Source: Cellulophaga tyrosinoxydans (GTDB lineage Bacteria > Bacteroidota > Bacteroidia > Flavobacteriales > Flavobacteriaceae). Taken from it: a stretch of DNA of 64,000 bases. The DNA lies in the NCBI RefSeq assembly GCF_900176415.1, contig NZ_FWXO01000001.1, positions 1,506,459 through 1,570,458 of the forward strand, read 5' to 3'. Made by a program: the position numbers and the translations under genes. The notes under the pieces were generated by a model. The model made no database searches and was not told where the DNA came from. It saw only the letters and a program-made list of their open reading frames with translations. Positions 56,231 to 64,000 of the stretch are shown one piece after another (position 1 is the first letter of the stretch; each line of letters begins with the position of its first letter).

Positions 56231-56935
56231 TTAATCGACCTTAAATTCAAACACTTCAGATCTTGATTTGTTGCCCTCTTGGTCATTGGTTATTACAACC
56301 CAATAATACACGTTTCCACTAATAACGGAGGTATTCATAGTATTAGTGGTTGTAGAGCCTAAGGAATTTGTTGGAATTATTTCTGTGCCAAATAAAATTT
56401 CATAAGATGCTATGTCATTATCTATATCTTCTCCAATCCATTGTAAATCAACATTTGTTCTTGTTGATAAAGTGATTCCTCTTTTAGGGGAAACAGCTAC
56501 TGCAGGAAAAGGTGCATAATTTTCAACTCCAACACCTTGATTATAAAATCGAAATTTTGAACTGATCGCTGTTTCTGCAGTGCCATTAGCCTTTGAAGTA
56601 ACAAACCATTCATATGGAGTACCACGCTGCAGTGTTATCGTTTTTTCTGTTGTACTAGAAGTAGTGGTTGAAGATGAATTAGTGTTTAAATTAGTGACGG
56701 TTAGACTGTAAGAATCGGTATTTTCCGAAGCTGACCATTGAAAATTTACAGAACTTTGTAATTCATTTAAAACTGATCCTTCAGTACATTCCTTATTGTT
56801 TTCTGGAAAAATCAATGTAGCTGCTGTCGGATTTGGAATAGGATCCGGTTCTGTGGTAGATCCACCATCGGATCCACCACCGCATGATGTAAGAAAAATA
56901 AGCGCTAAAAGTATTGTATAATTTAAGCTTTTCAT
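56231..56935 (-). CDS. Lipoprotein with Ig/fibronectin-like domains
   Basis: This 234-residue protein has a lipobox with C18 (LIFLTSC) followed by a Gly/Ser/Asp linker and two beta-sandwich-like domains (VNFQWSASENTDSYSLTV and VDLQWIGEDIDNDIASYEI), like fibronectin type III or Ig folds. It is 12 bases downstream of the large T9SS protein gene and should be on its transcript. It may be a surface-exposed partner or anchor of that protein; this is inferred. Confidence 0.78.
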   Translation of the reverse strand: MKSLNYTILLALIFLTSCGGGSDGGSTTEPDPIPNPTAATLIFPENNKECTEGSVLNELQSSVNFQWSASENTDSYSLTVTNLNTNSSSTTTSSTTEKTITLQRGTPYEWFVTSKANGTAETAISSKFRFYNQGVGVENYAPFPAVAVSPKRGITLSTRTNVDLQWIGEDIDNDIASYEILFGTEIIPTNSLGSTTTNTMNTSVISGNVYYWVVITNDQEGNKSRSEVFEFKVD

Positions 56936-56947
56936 AGGTCTATTGTA

Positions 56948-59900
56948 TTATTTTCTAATTATTTTGTATGATGAAAGTGTTTCACCAGATTTTACATTTA
57001 ACAGATAAATACCTTGAGAAAGATTATCTACATTAAATAAAATCTTATTGTTATTTACTGTGTATTTTTTTGAAAACTGTTTAGTTCCATTTATACTGTA
57101 AAGCGTAATTAATGCCTTTTCTGGGCTGTTAGCTCCAAGGAAAATAGTAAGTTCTCCTCCTACAATTGGGTTAGGATATATATATACTTCTGTTCCTAAA
57201 ATTATATTTTCTTCATAAATGCCTTGGCAATTTTTATCAGTTTGAACGGATAATTTATTTTCAATTTTTGTTAATGGTAGTGTTACAGTATTTTCTGAAG
57301 TTCTAAAAACCTTTTCATTTAGTGTAATAATATATTCTTGGGCTCCATTTAAACTTAATGTAACTTCCTTGTTTAAAGAATTTATTATTGAACCAACTCC
57401 TAGTGGTGTTGGTTCCGAAATTACCACATCAATACAATTTTCGTAATTGGGTTGATCCGCGACCGTTATACAAATGGTATAGTTGCCAGCTTTAATATTT
57501 GCGAAACTGGTAGAAGTAGTAAAGTTATTGCTTAGGGATTCATTATTGCCAGTCAAATTAGCTGTATATTCTAAGGATTGTATGGCTTCGATAGATATAC
57601 TTCCGTTATTACTTGAAATACACGTTTCACTATTCGTTAAAATCTTAAAATTGTTAGCGGGTAAAGAAAATATTTCGCAACCATTAATATCTACAATAGC
57701 ATTAGCAGGGGTACTAGGACAAAGATCTAAATTATTCGGAACACCGTCGTTATCTAAATCTAAGTCACAAACATCACCAACCCCATCTCCATCGTTATCT
57801 GCTTGATCGGCATTAGCTGTTAAAGGACAGTTATCATTAATGTCTAAAATGCCATCATTGTCATCATCAGCATCACAAACGTCACCTAAGCCATCATTGT
57901 CATTATCATTTTGATTGGCATTCGCAGTTAAAGGGCAGTTGTCGTTTTCATCTAAGATGCCATCATTATCATCATCTTCATCATCTTCTATTCCTTCTAT
58001 TTGAAAATCATCGATAACAACACCTTCTTGATTAACAGCAGCATCTGAATGAAATACAATTCTGAATATTACATTAGACTGTGTTGTTAAGTCAGTTTCT
58101 CCTAACAATGCATTTGCACCAAAATCATATGAATATTCTGTTAAATTTGTATTCGTTCCCGTCCATTGTGCGCCAGGACAATTTTGGCAATCGTCTTCTG
58201 ATCCTGACAAAGCATTTGTTCTATTACTGTTATACCAATTAGGTTGACTATTTATATTACCAAGAATATTCCAAGAGTTTCCAGAATCAATAGAATACTG
58301 AACATAAACAATATCCCAATTTAATTCTAGATCATAAGCCATTTTAAATTTTAAAACTGGTGCTGTAATTGAAGAAATAGAATAACAATTACTTAATAAA
58401 ATAGCTTTAACTTGATCTGGATGATTTCCATCTAAATTTGTGGCATAAACTTCTCCTGTACTAGCCTTATTTAATAATGTGCCATTTGGAATTCCTTTTT
58501 CCCAAACTATTTGGTTACTCCCTTCAGTATATGCAATTAGAGTTTCTTCAGGTGTGTCAAAAGTGTTAATTGCATTACCAATTCCAGTTTTATTTATAAA
58601 AATTGATTTGTTTAATGAATTGTTATCAGCGAAAGCATCGTTTGGGATTGTTGCTGTTATATTTAAAATTGATTTTCCATAATTCAAAGAGCTTAAAGTA
58701 GGTAATGTAATTGTTGTGGTTTGTCCACTTGTTAATATGCCGTTCCATGTATAATTTTCTTCTGGAGAATTAGTTGTTGAATATGAAATATTGATTGTTG
58801 TAATATCATTTAATCCTTTGTTAGCTACTAAAATTTCAGGATCTAAATTTGAGCATATAACTGCATCAGAATTTATATCCACGGAAATTAAACTTAAGTC
58901 GTTTTCGGCAGTTTTTACAGGTATAGGGGACTGCCATACACCCCTACCATAGGTTGCGGCTGTAATAATATTATCTTCTAAACTAATCTCTAAATCACCA
59001 ACAGCTACGTTTGGAAAATTAGTATAATATTCTTCCCATTCATCAATAGTATCGTCAAGTCTATAAACACCTAAGCTTGTGCCAACGTAAATAGGGTTGT
59101 CAATATGCCTGCCTTGATGGATAATAGAGAAAAAAGCTTGATCTGTAGGTAAATTATGAGTAATATTTTCAATTGAACCAAAATCATTATTGATGGTGAT
59201 TTTAAAAACCCCTCGATCAGTTTCATTGATTTGTGATCTATTTGCCGTACCCACTCTCAATGAAGTTGTAACATAGAGTATATTTCCGTCTGTTCTATTT
59301 ATAGCTAAATCAGATATTTGATTGTCTAGAGATGCTATATTAGTAAAAGTTACACCCCCATCAAGGCTTCTGTAGATTGTTTCAAAATTCACAGCATACA
59401 TTATAGATGGGTTGTTGGGGTCAATTTCTAAATCATCAATAAGCTCGTTTCTAGCAAGGAAATTATTTGATGATTTTACCCATGAATTTCCAACCAATTT
59501 ATATACGGCATCAAATCCTGAATAAACCTCTCCTGTGCTGCTTATAGCTAAAGGAGTAATCCAGTTACCTACTAAATTGCTACCATCTGATTTCTGAGGT
59601 GGGCCAATAGATCCAATAGATTGTCCAGAATCAGTGGATATGTTAAGAGATCCTCCGTTTTGTGTAAATCCATAAAGTAAATTTTCGTTATTTGGATCTA
59701 TTACATTATCCATTCCATCTCCACCATGATAATTATTCCATTGATTATTATTTAGAACAAAACCACCATTATCCTGTAATCCTCCTATTATCTTATCTGA
59801 ATTTTTTTGAGCAACAGAAATTCGGTAAAACTGACTAATTTCTAGGTTAGACGTTTTGTCAGAAAATGTGGTTGCTCCATTCTCAGAAACATAAATACCA

Positions 59901-61216
59901 CCGTCGCTTCCAACGAATAATTTATTACCAAAAAATTTAATGGTATGTATATCTGCATGGGTATAGGCAGCATTATTATCAAACCAATTATTTCTTTTGT
60001 TAAATGATATCCCTCCATTAGTGCTTTTCCAAATATTTAAGCAGCCAACATATAATTCGTTGGCATTTGTTGGCGATACTTCTAAGGCTAGATCAAACCA
60101 AGCTTGGTTTGATTCCATTAAATCAACTGTATTAGATGTTTTTGTAAATGTATTACCGCTATCTACTGATTTGTAAATTCCTTGGAATTTGTATTCATTT
60201 ATACTAGTATTGGCGCTTAGAATATATACTACGGAAGGGTCTGCTGGTGAAGTTCCTAAGACTAATCTTCCAGATGAAGCAGGAAGCGCACTGGTTATAG
60301 TGGTGAAAGTATTTCCATTAACGGATTTAAAAAATTGAGTGGATGAAACGGCATATATAGTGTTACTGTCTCCCGGTTTTAATTTAAAATCTTTTATATC
60401 CCCATTCTGTTTTACTTCCCATGAATTTCCTGCATCGGTAGATTTAAACAATCCATTATTAGTTCCCAACCATAATATATTCGAATTAGATGGGTCAATT
60501 ACAATTTCATTTGCTAAAAAATTGATAGTTGTATTTGATGGATTTAGTCCAGTTTCATTCCAGGTTAAACCACCATCATTTGATTTGTAAACACCAATAC
60601 TATAAGAATCCGCAGCATCATCATCACCAGTTGCTATATAAATAATGTCAGAATTATTAGGGTCAATAGCAATACCTGAAACACCAATTTGCGGAAAATC
60701 GTCAAATAAGTTTACCCATGAAGAGCCAGAATTTGTTGATTTCCAAATCCCTCCTGCAGGTGCGCCTACATACCATATGTTAGAATTGTTAGGGTCAACA
60801 GCTATAGCATTTACTCTGCCTTGTCCTGGTAATCTGCCTGAAAAAGGTGAAGTGTTAACAGGACCAATAGATGTCCAGTTGCTAATTTCATTGACTTTTC
60901 CAGTTCCAGCTACTTTGTTTTTCCAACTTTGATACAGTTCTTTGGAGGAAGGAATCACTCCATTACTATTTGCGAAATAATTCCAGTAATTTTCCCATCT
61001 TTTATATGGTTTGTAGCCACTACCTTTTTTTTTGTAATCTTTATCAAGCCAATATTCGTTAAAAGCCTTAGATATGTCATCAATACTTATGGTTTCTGTT
61101 TTTGAAGTCTGGTTACTTTTTGTTTTGATATTTTGCATCCAGGGAGCATCTTGATTAAATTGCCCGTAGGAAAAACTTGATATGAGTAAACAAGAGAAAA
61201 GTATTTTTCTTAACAT
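56948..61216 (-). CDS. T9SS cargo protein with Asp-box/sortilin-type propellers and thrombospondin type 3 repeats
   Basis: This 1422-residue secreted protein has a signal peptide ending near residue 18 (SFSYGQ). Residues about 110-770 hold many Asp-box repeats (KSTNSGSSW, KSNDGGLTW, RSLDGGVTF), building one or two VPS10/sortilin-like beta-propellers. A CARDB-like and a MAM-like beta domain follow (about 780-1090). Calcium-binding thrombospondin type 3 repeats lie at about 1095-1200 (DDDNDGILDENDNCP). The end is a type A T9SS sorting domain with VYIYPNPIVGGEL and a final SYKIIRK. It should be displayed on or released from the cell surface. Confidence 0.92.
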   Translation of the reverse strand: MLRKILFSCLLISSFSYGQFNQDAPWMQNIKTKSNQTSKTETISIDDISKAFNEYWLDKDYKKKGSGYKPYKRWENYWNYFANSNGVIPSSKELYQSWKNKVAGTGKVNEISNWTSIGPVNTSPFSGRLPGQGRVNAIAVDPNNSNIWYVGAPAGGIWKSTNSGSSWVNLFDDFPQIGVSGIAIDPNNSDIIYIATGDDDAADSYSIGVYKSNDGGLTWNETGLNPSNTTINFLANEIVIDPSNSNILWLGTNNGLFKSTDAGNSWEVKQNGDIKDFKLKPGDSNTIYAVSSTQFFKSVNGNTFTTITSALPASSGRLVLGTSPADPSVVYILSANTSINEYKFQGIYKSVDSGNTFTKTSNTVDLMESNQAWFDLALEVSPTNANELYVGCLNIWKSTNGGISFNKRNNWFDNNAAYTHADIHTIKFFGNKLFVGSDGGIYVSENGATTFSDKTSNLEISQFYRISVAQKNSDKIIGGLQDNGGFVLNNNQWNNYHGGDGMDNVIDPNNENLLYGFTQNGGSLNISTDSGQSIGSIGPPQKSDGSNLVGNWITPLAISSTGEVYSGFDAVYKLVGNSWVKSSNNFLARNELIDDLEIDPNNPSIMYAVNFETIYRSLDGGVTFTNIASLDNQISDLAINRTDGNILYVTTSLRVGTANRSQINETDRGVFKITINNDFGSIENITHNLPTDQAFFSIIHQGRHIDNPIYVGTSLGVYRLDDTIDEWEEYYTNFPNVAVGDLEISLEDNIITAATYGRGVWQSPIPVKTAENDLSLISVDINSDAVICSNLDPEILVANKGLNDITTINISYSTTNSPEENYTWNGILTSGQTTTITLPTLSSLNYGKSILNITATIPNDAFADNNSLNKSIFINKTGIGNAINTFDTPEETLIAYTEGSNQIVWEKGIPNGTLLNKASTGEVYATNLDGNHPDQVKAILLSNCYSISSITAPVLKFKMAYDLELNWDIVYVQYSIDSGNSWNILGNINSQPNWYNSNRTNALSGSEDDCQNCPGAQWTGTNTNLTEYSYDFGANALLGETDLTTQSNVIFRIVFHSDAAVNQEGVVIDDFQIEGIEDDEDDDNDGILDENDNCPLTANANQNDNDNDGLGDVCDADDDNDGILDINDNCPLTANADQADNDGDGVGDVCDLDLDNDGVPNNLDLCPSTPANAIVDINGCEIFSLPANNFKILTNSETCISSNNGSISIEAIQSLEYTANLTGNNESLSNNFTTSTSFANIKAGNYTICITVADQPNYENCIDVVISEPTPLGVGSIINSLNKEVTLSLNGAQEYIITLNEKVFRTSENTVTLPLTKIENKLSVQTDKNCQGIYEENIILGTEVYIYPNPIVGGELTIFLGANSPEKALITLYSINGTKQFSKKYTVNNNKILFNVDNLSQGIYLLNVKSGETLSSYKIIRK

Positions 61217-61361
61217 TTTTTAGCCTTTTTTTGTAAATATCTTGAAAATAAATCAAAATTTAAATTTTATTTGTTGTTTGGTTCTTTTTTTGGGTCTTCA
61301 ATTCTTTTATTTGAAATTTGGTATTAAATAAACTTTCACATTTTCTTAATAACAAAAAAAT

Positions 61362-61369
61362 TACCTTTG
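61362..61369 (+). promoter_or_regulatory. Promoter -7 element of the putative porin gene
   Basis: TACCTTTG matches TAnnTTTG and ends 20 bases before the ATG at 61390. The -33 region has a T-rich stretch but no clear TTG. Confidence 0.5.
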
Positions 61370-61389
61370 TTTTCGATAAGTAATATTCA

Positions 61390-63381
61390 ATGAGATATCT
61401 GTTTTTTATAATTTTCATATTTAGTATTAAAATAATTTCTGCGCAAGAAACTGGGTTGACTACAGTGAAGTCTGATACTTTACTTTCGGAAAAGAAAGAT
61501 TTTAAACAAATAGCTAAAAAGGAAAAATCAGATAAAGAAGAGAATATCACCATCAAAGATTACAAAATAATTTCATTCTCAAGAGACACTACTTATTTAG
61601 ATACGACACTTACAATACAAAAGGAGTACCGCTATAATTATTTAAGAAAGGATAATTTTGAATTATTGCCCTTGGCAAATATGGGTCAGGCTTATAATAA
61701 TTTAGGCTATGATTTTGAATCGCAATTATTCTACCCTAAAATTGGAGCTTCTGCAAAACACTTTAATTATTTGGAGATGGAAGATGTTAAGTATTACAAT
61801 GTTCCAACTCCAACTACCGATGCTATGTTTAAAACTGTTTTTGAAGAGGGGCAGTTTTTAGATATTTTATTAACCTTTAATTTGTCAAAACGATTAAACT
61901 ATTCCATCGCATACAAAGGTTTTCGATCATTAGGTAAATACAATTCCAGTGAGTCCGAAGCGGGTAATTTTAGAACAACTGCTAATTATCAAAGTAAGAA
62001 TAGTAGATATGATATTAGAATGCATATTGCTGCTCAAGATTTGATAAATGAAGAGAATGGAGGATTATCAAATAAAGAAGGCCAGTTTGAATCTGGCGAT
62101 GCCGATTTTAGTGATAGATCAAGGATTGATGTAAATTTTACAGATGCTCAAACTAAAATATTAGGTAAGCGGTATTTTTTTGAAAATAGATATAAGCTAA
62201 TACGAAAAGTTAAAGATTCGACAATTGCGGAAAAAACTTCACTGGGTATTGGACATGTATTTAATTATGAAACAAAATACTATCAATTTACCCAAAACAA
62301 TCAAAACGATTATTTTGGAGAAGCATTTGTGGCAAGTAATTTGTCAGACAAAGCCATTTTAAAAACATTTTATAATCAATTTAGTGCAGAATTTTATAAT
62401 TCAACATTGGGTAGGTTAAAGGGTAATTTAAATATTTACAATTATAATTACTATTTTAATAGTACGCTTATTGTTAATAATGAGTCTATTGCTAGGCAAA
62501 TAAAAGGAGAAGAAATTTCTTTAGGAGCAAATTATCAAAAACAAATAGGAGGTTTTAATTTGAAAGGGGATTTTGCATATAACCTTTCTGGAAAATTAAC
62601 AGGTACAATACTAAATGTTGGAGCATCATACAAAATAGCGGATGATATTGTTTTTAGCGCTCAATTACATTCTTCATCTAAAATGCCAAACTTTAATTTT
62701 TTATTGTATCAAAGTGATTATGCTAACTATAATTGGGACAATACAAATACGTTTAATAAAACTAGTACTAACAGCCTAAATTTTAATCTAGACACTAAGC
62801 AGTTTGGTAATGCTTCTGTGAAAATAACATCTTTGGATAATTACTCCTATTTTGCAGTTGATCCTGATCAAATTATTACAGAAGGAGAAAGTGAAAGTCA
62901 ATTTATAAAACCCTATCAAGAAACTAAGGCTGTAAATTACTTAAAAGTAAAATATCAGAAAGAATTTAAATATAAGGGCTTTGCGCTTGATAATACCATA
63001 ATGTATCAAACAGTTGCTCAAAGTACTAATGTTTTAAATGTGCCACAATTTACTACACGGAATTCATTTTATTACTCGACAGATGTATTTAAAAAAGCTA
63101 TGTTTCTTCAAACTGGAGTAACATTTAAATACTTTACCTCTTATAATATGAACTCCTATAATCCATTACTAGGAGAGTTTTATATTCAGAATACTGAAAA
63201 ATTAGGTGGATTTCCGCTTTTAGACTTTTTTATAAATGCCAAAGTGCAGCAAACACGAATCTATCTAAAGGCAGAACATTTTAATTCTTCTTTTTCAGGT
63301 TTTAACTATTATTCTGCACCAGATTATCCATATCGCGATTTTATTGTTCGTTTTGGAGTTGTTTGGAATTTCTTTTCATAA
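61390..63381 (+). CDS. Putative porin
   Basis: This 663-residue protein has a signal peptide ending near residue 18 (IISAQE). After a short charged linker comes a long series of amphipathic strands with tyrosine and asparagine in the turns, ending in RFGVVWNFFS with a terminal aromatic strand. The early FELLPLANMGQAYNNLGYD matches the putative porin family of Bacteroidota. It is probably an outer-membrane barrel. It is divergent from the T9SS protein gene and stands before the rRNA operon. Confidence 0.85.
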   Translation: MRYLFFIIFIFSIKIISAQETGLTTVKSDTLLSEKKDFKQIAKKEKSDKEENITIKDYKIISFSRDTTYLDTTLTIQKEYRYNYLRKDNFELLPLANMGQAYNNLGYDFESQLFYPKIGASAKHFNYLEMEDVKYYNVPTPTTDAMFKTVFEEGQFLDILLTFNLSKRLNYSIAYKGFRSLGKYNSSESEAGNFRTTANYQSKNSRYDIRMHIAAQDLINEENGGLSNKEGQFESGDADFSDRSRIDVNFTDAQTKILGKRYFFENRYKLIRKVKDSTIAEKTSLGIGHVFNYETKYYQFTQNNQNDYFGEAFVASNLSDKAILKTFYNQFSAEFYNSTLGRLKGNLNIYNYNYYFNSTLIVNNESIARQIKGEEISLGANYQKQIGGFNLKGDFAYNLSGKLTGTILNVGASYKIADDIVFSAQLHSSSKMPNFNFLLYQSDYANYNWDNTNTFNKTSTNSLNFNLDTKQFGNASVKITSLDNYSYFAVDPDQIITEGESESQFIKPYQETKAVNYLKVKYQKEFKYKGFALDNTIMYQTVAQSTNVLNVPQFTTRNSFYYSTDVFKKAMFLQTGVTFKYFTSYNMNSYNPLLGEFYIQNTEKLGGFPLLDFFINAKVQQTRIYLKAEHFNSSFSGFNYYSAPDYPYRDFIVRFGVVWNFFS

Positions 63382-63537
63382 TTCCTTTACGTAAACCGAG
63401 TTTCTAAAAAGCCAATGTATTTTGCTAATTAGATGTTATTGCAATTATTTTAAAATATTTTTTTCTTTGTTAAATCCTTATTTATAAGGTGTTGCGGAAA
63501 TAATTAAAAATATTTAAAAAAAAGATTTTAAAAAGTC

Positions 63538-63567
63538 TTGTGGGATTAAAAAGTGTGTGTATATTTG
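63538..63567 (+). promoter_or_regulatory. rRNA operon promoter
   Basis: TTG (63538-63540), a 19-base spacer and TATATTTG (63560-63567) form an exact match to the Bacteroidota consensus. The transcript would start near 63574 and carry a leader of about 220 bases before 16S. Confidence 0.88.
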
Positions 63568-63574
63568 CACCCGC

Positions 63575-63795
63575 TTACGGAGAGAACGGCATTAGAAGAG
63601 GAGTGAGTGAGGGTAGTTAGGAGCTACGAAGAGTATTGAAAATTAAAGAAGTTCATTGACATATTGTAAGACAGCGTTCAAGTACTGGAAACGGTATTTG
63701 GATAAAGAATTAGATTAAAGAATTAGCTTAAAGAATACGAAGGGCTAGGTTCGGATGAAGTATTGTTTGTTAGATGTGAATAATATTTACAAAAC
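63575..63795 (+). other. rRNA leader with short direct repeats
   Basis: The leader contains GTTCATTGACATATTG (starting near 63651), a stretch I associate with flavobacterial rRNA leaders. Three tandem copies of a TTAAAGAATTAGC-like unit follow (63703-63739). The leader probably takes part in rRNA processing or antitermination; the roles of the elements are inferred. Confidence 0.6.
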
Positions 63796-64000
63796 AACGA
63801 TGAAGAGTTTGATCCTGGCTCAGGATGAACGCTAGCGGCAGGCCTAACACATGCAAGTCGAGGGGTAACAGGGAGCTTGCTCCGCTGACGACCGGCGCAC
63901 GGGTGCGCAACGCGTATGCAATCTACCTCTTACTAGGGGATAGCCCAGAGAAATTTGGATTAATACCCTATATTATATGGAGTCGGCATCGGCATTATAT
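63796..64000 (+). rRNA. 16S ribosomal RNA, 5' part
   Basis: The sequence AGAGTTTGATCCTGGCTCAG beginning near 63804 is the conserved 16S start. It is followed by GATGAACGCTAGCGGCAGGCCTAACACATGCAAGTCGAG, split here only by the window numbering and typical of Bacteroidota. The next variable region and the AACGCGTATGCAATCTACC stretch are of Flavobacteriaceae type. The gene runs off the right edge. The exact 5' end is estimated by comparison with known 16S starts. Confidence 0.96.

Noticed and set aside
57770..57980. Tandem DNA repeat that could look like a repeat array
   Set aside because: It is explained by thrombospondin type 3 repeats inside the T9SS protein; the repeats are imperfect, in frame, and lack CRISPR spacing.
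61260..61556. 98-codon minus-strand frame before the porin
   Set aside because: It overlaps the porin start and its promoter and has no coding features.

Overview
The window is a stretch of a low-GC chromosome from a member of the Bacteroidota, almost certainly family Flavobacteriaceae. Evidence: the start of a 16S rRNA gene of flavobacterial type at the right edge; a SusC/SusD outer-membrane pair; a large secreted protein with a type IX secretion (T9SS) C-terminal sorting domain; and repeated promoters of the Bacteroidota form TTG-N19/20-TAnnTTTG (rRNA operon, initiator tRNA, lysS). The genus cannot be fixed from what is visible. Gene density is high and most of the content is ordinary core genome. 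I see no prophage, insertion sequence or CRISPR array.

Layout. 1-5.1 kb: the end of a tripartite RND efflux operon (adaptor, pump, TolC-type channel) plus a small zinc-ribbon protein. 5.1-7.1 kb: small secreted or membrane proteins and an initiator-type tRNA-Met. 7.1-12.0 kb: an AGCS sodium/amino-acid symporter overlapping era, a small barrel protein, a two-helix membrane protein and der. 12.0-12.5 kb: a deletion scar joining the tails of a LacI-type regulator and a glycerate kinase. 12.6-15.9 kb: a TonB-receptor-like outer-membrane protein and a lipoprotein. 15.9-19.1 kb: a minus-strand run M23 peptidase - MerR - LemA - TPM - TPM. 19.3-24.2 kb: alaS, a GSCFA protein and a secreted protein. 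24.3-27.9 kb: a small membrane protein, a TPR histidine kinase, its LuxR-type regulator and a DUF4230 protein.

27.9-30.5 kb: an aromatic amino acid hydroxylase with a long C-terminal extension, a DUF4136 lipoprotein and a DUF5522 protein. 30.7-34.1 kb: an operon of a mini HExxH protein, an ACC-deaminase-like PLP enzyme, a glucosaminidase-LysM lipoprotein and hemL. 34.3-36.7 kb: a glycosyltransferase and a GH1 beta-glucosidase. 36.8-40.5 kb: small envelope proteins and a large metzincin-type zinc protease. 40.9-43.7 kb: lysS, a Pmp3-type peptide and lipB. 43.7-49.0 kb: a secreted DUF3108-like protein, an OmpA-family protein, a large lipoprotein and rnhB. 49.3-56.2 kb: SusC, SusD and an unusual SusC-plug-like protein with TPRs but no barrel. 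56.2-63.4 kb: a lipoprotein, a 1422-residue T9SS cargo protein and a putative porin. 63.5 kb to the end: rRNA promoter, leader and the 5' end of 16S rRNA.

No clear new defence or mobile system is present. The best leads are the barrel-less SusC-like/TPR chimera, the single-deletion scar between two divergent genes, a 107-residue HExxH membrane protein, several structured intergenic inverted repeats, and small membrane proteins in tandem.
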